The notes beneath the pieces were generated by a model, which did not search any database, was not told the origin of the DNA, and saw nothing but the letters and a program-made list of their open reading frames with translations. From an uncultured Eubacteriales bacterium (lineage in GTDB: Bacteria; Bacillota; Clostridia; Lachnospirales; Lachnospiraceae), in the NCBI GenBank assembly GCA_900313855.1, contig OMSZ01000176.1:1-10257 (forward strand): a stretch of 10,257 nt of DNA, read 5' to 3'. A program made the translations under genes and the position numbers. Position 1 is the first letter of the stretch, and the number at the start of each line of letters is the position of its first letter. This document shows, in pieces, positions 6,407 to 10,257 of the stretch.

Positions 6407-9017
6407 TTACTGTATCCGTCTTCATATCCGTCTCTGTATCTGTTTGCCCATCCTCTTCATTCTGCTGCTCTACAAGAGAAAAATCATCTGTATACGATAA
6501 CACTATATGATCGTCTCCAACCTGAGCCACACATATCGTTGAAGCATTATCAAGCGCATCATTAGGTATCATCAACGTCTGATAATTGATATACTTCGTA
6601 TTCACAGACTTTCCGTCCACAAGCACCTCAGAAAAGGTATTAAAGCCCTTGCCTTTGACAAATAATCCACCGACACTTTTCTCTACGCCCTCGATAACAA
6701 TATCACGTATACCGTACTTTATATCGGTCTTCGGAAATGCTTCCTTTCCGTCAAAGGCATAATTCATTCCATATAATGTATCATATTCCAACATTTTTAA
6801 TTTATTCAGATAATCGTCGTGATCAGCCTGATACATATAACGTTTGTGGAAATGCTGCATCAGGCCACCCTCTATTCCCAAACGTCCGAAAATATAAGTA
6901 CTTGCCTGATAAGAGGTCATATCCATACACTCACGCTTTAATCCGATATTATCCCACATTGCCCATTCTGTCTGATAGAGTGTAATATTCCTAAGATCCG
7001 TCTCCTGTAAGTTTAAGCTCGGTAAATGATCTCCGTACATAAATACAACCGTTGGCTCGCCAAACTCCTCTAACTCCTTGATGAGATCCTTCAACATATT
7101 ATCTGTCTCACGACATTGATTAATATAGTATTCCCATGATGCTTCTTTCTCAATATCTCCCTCATACTCACCCGTAAAATGACACCCTATATGTGTCAGG
7201 GTTTCAGTATGCTTTTTTGGATAACGTCCATGTGCCTGGACAGTTATTGTAGTGATATAATCTCTTCCCTTAGTCTGCTTCATTCTCTCAAGCATCTCAT
7301 TATCAAGGATATTATCCTTTGCCCATCCTCTTGGCGTATACTTGAGAAAATACATATGCTCCATTCCCGTAAATACATCAAATCCCAGATTGGAATAATC
7401 TATATATCTTTCATAGAACGTCGCATCATTATTGTGAAAGCCTGTTGTTGCATATCCTAATCTTTTAAGATCATACGCCATGCTGTCACAGCTCTTGCTC
7501 TTCATAATCGTTTTAAACGGATACTCTCCCGCGCCAAAGAACTGTGTGCTCATTCCTGTCTGAACCTCAAACTCAGTATTGGCAGTTCCGGCACCAACAG
7601 CAGGTACCGTAAAAAGACCTGAGGAATAATTGTCCTTAAGCTTTGCATATGTCGGCATAACTCTCTCCGTAACACGAAGATCCTTCATATACTTGGTATC
7701 AAAGATAGACTCTAATTGTATAACGATAATATTAGGAAACTGCTTTGTCGCTGCATATTCATATCCTGCAGTCCCATCTTCATTCTTAACACCATCAACG
7801 TTATCCGCATCATTAGCTGCATTCGTTTCTGTATCATTTTCTGCTTCTGAATTCTTCTCTGCCGTCTCATCCGCTTCTGCATCGGTTTCTGCTTCTGCAT
7901 TCTTCTCTGCAGCTTCATCCACTTCTGCATCGGTTTCTGCTTGTGCATTCTTCTCTGCAGCTCCATCCGTTTCTGCTCCGCCATCTGTTTTTGCACCGTT
8001 CTCATTATCTGTATTGACGCTTGTCTGCGATACATCACCGGCAGCAGCTGTATTATCATTTGCAGTCTGCTCTTCTTCATCATCCTTTAATATTGATATA
8101 TCAACAATATCTCTATTATAGTCAAGAACATCCGTTATATCATGTACTGCCTGCTCGCTGTAATCCTTAGGCTTACTGATTCCCACATCAATAATACTGT
8201 TAGAAAAACAATATGCAAAACCATAGTCATTATATGCGTAAGCAAGATTACCGAAATTGTCTGAAACAGTCTTGGTCTTTACGGCAACCTTGGTAAGCGT
8301 ATATACCATGATAATACACATACACACATAAGCCGACGCGCGGAACGGTCTTCTCTTGCTCTTGGATTTCGGAAGTCTGATATAAAGATATACCAGCAAT
8401 GCAATTACAAGCAGCGCACCTATAGCACTTAATACCATCTGCCATTTTGTCATATACTTATCGATCATAGTCATGACATTTCTTATCATAAGAATATCTA
8501 TGGCAGAAAATGGTGTCGTTCTGAAATTAAGTACTATCCAGTTGGCAAATGCCGAGATCACCCACATTGCGCACACAAAAACTGTTGCAAAGACTTTTCG
8601 TTTCGCAAACATTACAAGTGACAATGTCACAAATATAATAAATGCATTATATAAAAATACTAAAGGAGAATGTGCAATAAAGACAAACGGCTTAACAAAT
8701 GAATGTCTTGAAAGCACCTCCAAAAAATAATTAAGCACCAAAGAAAGAAGCGCAAAGCCAAGCGCCGGTGTCTTGACTATAAATTTCACCATAGGATTCT
8801 GACTCTTGTCCTTATTATCCCCCTGAGTCTTTTCCTCTACTACTTCTTTAATAATCTCTTTCTCACCCATCTGCGCTGTATTCTGATGATCACTCTGTTC
8901 ATTATCAAGATTAGCGGTACTGACCTCCTCATTATCAACAGACTGCTTAGCTACTTCGTTTTTATTGATTGGTTTGTTATTATTTTTCTTTTGTTTTCTG
9001 TTACGCTGCTTACTCAT
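6381..9017 (-). CDS. LtaS-like membrane phosphoglycerol transferase (sulfatase fold)
   Basis: An 878-residue protein of the lipoteichoic acid synthase family, which moves glycerol-phosphate from phosphatidylglycerol to a growing polymer on the outer face of the membrane. Parts in order: a hydrophilic cytosolic N-terminus (1-75); five membrane helices at about 79-98, 116-137, 142-163, 194-214 and 228-246; a long acidic linker (about 305-425) with three 16-residue repeats; and the extracellular sulfatase-fold domain (about 428-745). Catalytic residues map by motif to Glu436 (QLESIFD), Thr478 (GAGTANTEFE, the nucleophile), His596 (QAHGRYP) and Asp663-His664 (YGDHLPS). After it come a beta-rich segment (about 765-850) reminiscent of an Ig/IPT-type domain and a Thr/Asp-rich tail. 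Usual family length is near 650, so the extra length is N-terminus, linker and C-terminal domain. ATG at 9017 has GGGAGG (9023-9028) five bases upstream. It lies 29 nt after the esterase gene, so co-transcription is likely. Whether the product is true LTA or another glycerol-phosphate modification is not visible. Confidence 0.92.
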   Translation of the reverse strand: MSKQRNRKQKKNNNKPINKNEVAKQSVDNEEVSTANLDNEQSDHQNTAQMGEKEIIKEVVEEKTQGDNKDKSQNPMVKFIVKTPALGFALLSLVLNYFLEVLSRHSFVKPFVFIAHSPLVFLYNAFIIFVTLSLVMFAKRKVFATVFVCAMWVISAFANWIVLNFRTTPFSAIDILMIRNVMTMIDKYMTKWQMVLSAIGALLVIALLVYLYIRLPKSKSKRRPFRASAYVCMCIIMVYTLTKVAVKTKTVSDNFGNLAYAYNDYGFAYCFSNSIIDVGISKPKDYSEQAVHDITDVLDYNRDIVDISILKDDEEEQTANDNTAAAGDVSQTSVNTDNENGAKTDGGAETDGAAEKNAQAETDAEVDEAAEKNAEAETDAEADETAEKNSEAENDTETNAANDADNVDGVKNEDGTAGYEYAATKQFPNIIVIQLESIFDTKYMKDLRVTERVMPTYAKLKDNYSSGLFTVPAVGAGTANTEFEVQTGMSTQFFGAGEYPFKTIMKSKSCDSMAYDLKRLGYATTGFHNNDATFYERYIDYSNLGFDVFTGMEHMYFLKYTPRGWAKDNILDNEMLERMKQTKGRDYITTITVQAHGRYPKKHTETLTHIGCHFTGEYEGDIEKEASWEYYINQCRETDNMLKDLIKELEEFGEPTVVFMYGDHLPSLNLQETDLRNITLYQTEWAMWDNIGLKRECMDMTSYQASTYIFGRLGIEGGLMQHFHKRYMYQADHDDYLNKLKMLEYDTLYGMNYAFDGKEAFPKTDIKYGIRDIVIEGVEKSVGGLFVKGKGFNTFSEVLVDGKSVNTKYINYQTLMIPNDALDNASTICVAQVGDDHIVLSYTDDFSLVEQQNEEDGQTDTETDMKTDTVTDKTNKTN
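7824..7967 (-). repeat. Three tandem 48-bp units in the linker of the LtaS-like gene
   Basis: Units at 7920-7967, 7872-7919 and 7824-7871 encode residues 351-366, 367-382 and 383-398, each of the form D-x-x-A-E-K-N-x-x-A-E-x-D-x-E-x. The first two units match at 45 of 48 bases; the second and third at 40 of 48. The 48-bp period keeps the frame, so gain or loss of a unit changes linker length by 16 residues without breaking the protein. The segment lies between the last membrane helix and the catalytic domain. Confidence 0.93.
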
Positions 9018-9046
9018 AATGGCCTCCCAAAAAGAAATGCAAAACT

Positions 9047-10222
9047 CTACATTTTCCTAACATATCTGAAAAACTTTCCTATCTCAACCCATGCCTCTTT
9101 GGACTCCGGATATCTTGTCAGTCCCATCTGAAACACATGGAACATTCCAGGGTATATATGTTCTTTAACAGACACACCTGCCTGCTTTGCCTTCTCGGCA
9201 ACTGTCATAGTATCCGACAACAGCATTTCATATTCACCGACCTGCATAAGCATAGGCGGAAAACCTGTATAGTCACCATTAACCGGTGAAATATACGGAT
9301 CCTCCGGATCATTTTCACGGTAATATCCTTCCTTATATACCAAGGTATCTATAGAACCTCCGAATATCGGATCTATATCGAATTTTTCTTCATACGACTC
9401 TCCACTCTTAGTAAGATCCGTCCACGCAGACATCGTTATTATTCCTGCCGGCATCTGTATATTGTGATCTCGCAAATACAGACACAGTGCAAGCGCTAAT
9501 CCTCCGCCTGCCGAATCTCCTACAACAAATATATTCTCTTTCGGATAATCCCTCTTAAGAGCCCATTCATAAGCTGCCACCGCATCATCTAACGCCGCAG
9601 GATACGGATTATCAGGTGCCACCCTGTAATCTACAGACAAAACGTCAAAGCCCTGTGACAGCTCGTTATATAACCCTGCCATATCACGGTAGGTATTGTG
9701 GAGCTTTCCGTAATATCCGCCGCCATGAAGCTGAATTATTATTCCCCTTTCATTTTGGGTAGGCAAAGTATCGTTAATATCGTTCTTATCATCTATCTCA
9801 TAAACAGACTCTATCTTCTCCGAATGCTCTTTACTATCATCGATGCCTGCAGCCTCTGTTTCAGCCTCTTGAAATTTTATTTCTGCTGACTTCTGCTTTA
9901 TATGATCATCCTTAAGATTATCATCACTTTCCTCATCAGCATTATCAGCAGACACATCAAGAGTATCCAAAGTATCCTCATTATTCTCATCACCATTAGC
10001 TGCAGAAGCAATTCGTCTTTGCAATAATTCCATCTTAAAAAGATGCATATCAATTACCGTAAGCATCAAATGCTCAGGACATTCCCAAAGCTTTTCATGC
10101 TCGGAAAGCCTTGCACGAAGTTCACCATTCTGCGCTTTATGACCAAGAATCGGCATATGATTGGCCACCTTGACCATTTTTCTGGCAGTTCTGCCTCTTA
10201 TACTGATATGCTGCTCCATCAT
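9047..10222 (-). CDS. Alpha/beta-hydrolase esterase, HSL (family IV) type, with acidic insert
   Basis: A 391-residue hydrolase of the hormone-sensitive-lipase family, predicted to cleave carboxylic esters of short to medium acyl chains. The oxyanion motif HGGG is at 166-169, the nucleophile Ser237 sits in GDSAGG (235-240), the acid is probably Glu332 in GEYEMLL (where the family's DPL aspartate falls) or nearby Asp337, and His362 is in PGMFHVF. DYRVAPDNPYPAALDD (198-213) is also typical. An acidic low-complexity stretch at about 77-156 separates the N-terminal cap from the core and accounts for the length above the usual ~310. No signal peptide or membrane helix is seen, so it should be cytosolic. 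Two ATGs are adjacent: 10222 (GGAG four bases upstream) and 10219 (seven bases, better spacing); I give the longer one. The 29-nt gap to the LtaS-like gene suggests one mRNA and perhaps a role in envelope lipid turnover, which is inference. Confidence 0.9.
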   Translation of the reverse strand: MMEQHISIRGRTARKMVKVANHMPILGHKAQNGELRARLSEHEKLWECPEHLMLTVIDMHLFKMELLQRRIASAANGDENNEDTLDTLDVSADNADEESDDNLKDDHIKQKSAEIKFQEAETEAAGIDDSKEHSEKIESVYEIDDKNDINDTLPTQNERGIIIQLHGGGYYGKLHNTYRDMAGLYNELSQGFDVLSVDYRVAPDNPYPAALDDAVAAYEWALKRDYPKENIFVVGDSAGGGLALALCLYLRDHNIQMPAGIITMSAWTDLTKSGESYEEKFDIDPIFGGSIDTLVYKEGYYRENDPEDPYISPVNGDYTGFPPMLMQVGEYEMLLSDTMTVAEKAKQAGVSVKEHIYPGMFHVFQMGLTRYPESKEAWVEIGKFFRYVRKM

Positions 10223-10257
10223 TTATCTCCAATAATCAAACTATCAATTCTAATGCA

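Noticed and set aside
7824..7967. CRISPR-like array, considered because of the 48-bp periodicity
   Set aside because: The units are directly adjacent with no unique spacers and keep one reading frame inside a gene, so it is a coding tandem repeat.
7712..8083. Minus-strand Gln/Met/Lys-rich frame within the LtaS-like gene
   Set aside because: It is a frame-shifted reading of the same low-complexity repeat tract, which is why it shows repeats; there is no independent start signal or plausible fold.
7630..8121. Plus-strand Ser/Ala-rich frame of 163 codons opposite the LtaS-like gene
   Set aside because: It is the antisense reading of the 48-bp repeats and acidic linker; it has no ribosome-binding site, no family resemblance, and lies wholly within a strongly supported gene.

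Overview
The window looks like a chromosomal segment of a low-to-moderate-GC Gram-positive, most likely a Clostridia member of the Lachnospiraceae type (Butyrivibrio/Roseburia/Lachnospira relatives). This rests on strong AAGGAGG-type Shine-Dalgarno sites, an LtaS/VanZ/M29 gene complement, a long-form M29 aminopeptidase and a BMP-domain protein with an extra N-terminal region. Genus cannot be fixed from sequence reading alone. No mobile element, rRNA, tRNA, CRISPR array or phage gene was seen; the region reads as ordinary chromosome.

Layout. Positions 2-2275 carry two plus-strand genes. The first is a 5'-truncated BMP-family substrate-binding protein gene that enters from the left edge. The second is a small metallophosphoesterase. 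They converge on six minus-strand genes that fill the rest of the window. A perfect 16-bp-stem terminator at 2278-2316, usable in both directions, separates the two convergent groups.

The minus-strand genes, in transcription order from the right edge, are: an HSL-type alpha/beta-hydrolase esterase (10222-9047), an LtaS-like membrane phosphoglycerol transferase (9017-6381), a VanZ-family membrane protein (6301-5843), a three-helix small membrane protein overlapping it by 4 nt (5846-5535), a long M29-type aminopeptidase (5479-3347), and a CaCA-family Na+/Ca2+ antiporter (3272-2334). All intergenic gaps are under 80 nt and none holds a convincing terminator, so this could be one long transcriptional unit. 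Candidate internal promoters are seen before the VanZ gene and before the antiporter gene. The esterase, LtaS-like and VanZ genes suggest an envelope theme (glycerol-phosphate polymer synthesis and surface lipid or acyl chemistry), which is inference. The aminopeptidase and antiporter look like housekeeping passengers.

The points most worth a second look are a recent 48-bp tandem repeat in the linker of the LtaS-like protein, a second acidic low-complexity insert in the adjacent esterase, a metallophosphoesterase with Glu in place of the usual first-motif His, and an antiporter start that should be moved 75 nt downstream. I did not find a convincing new defence or mobile system.
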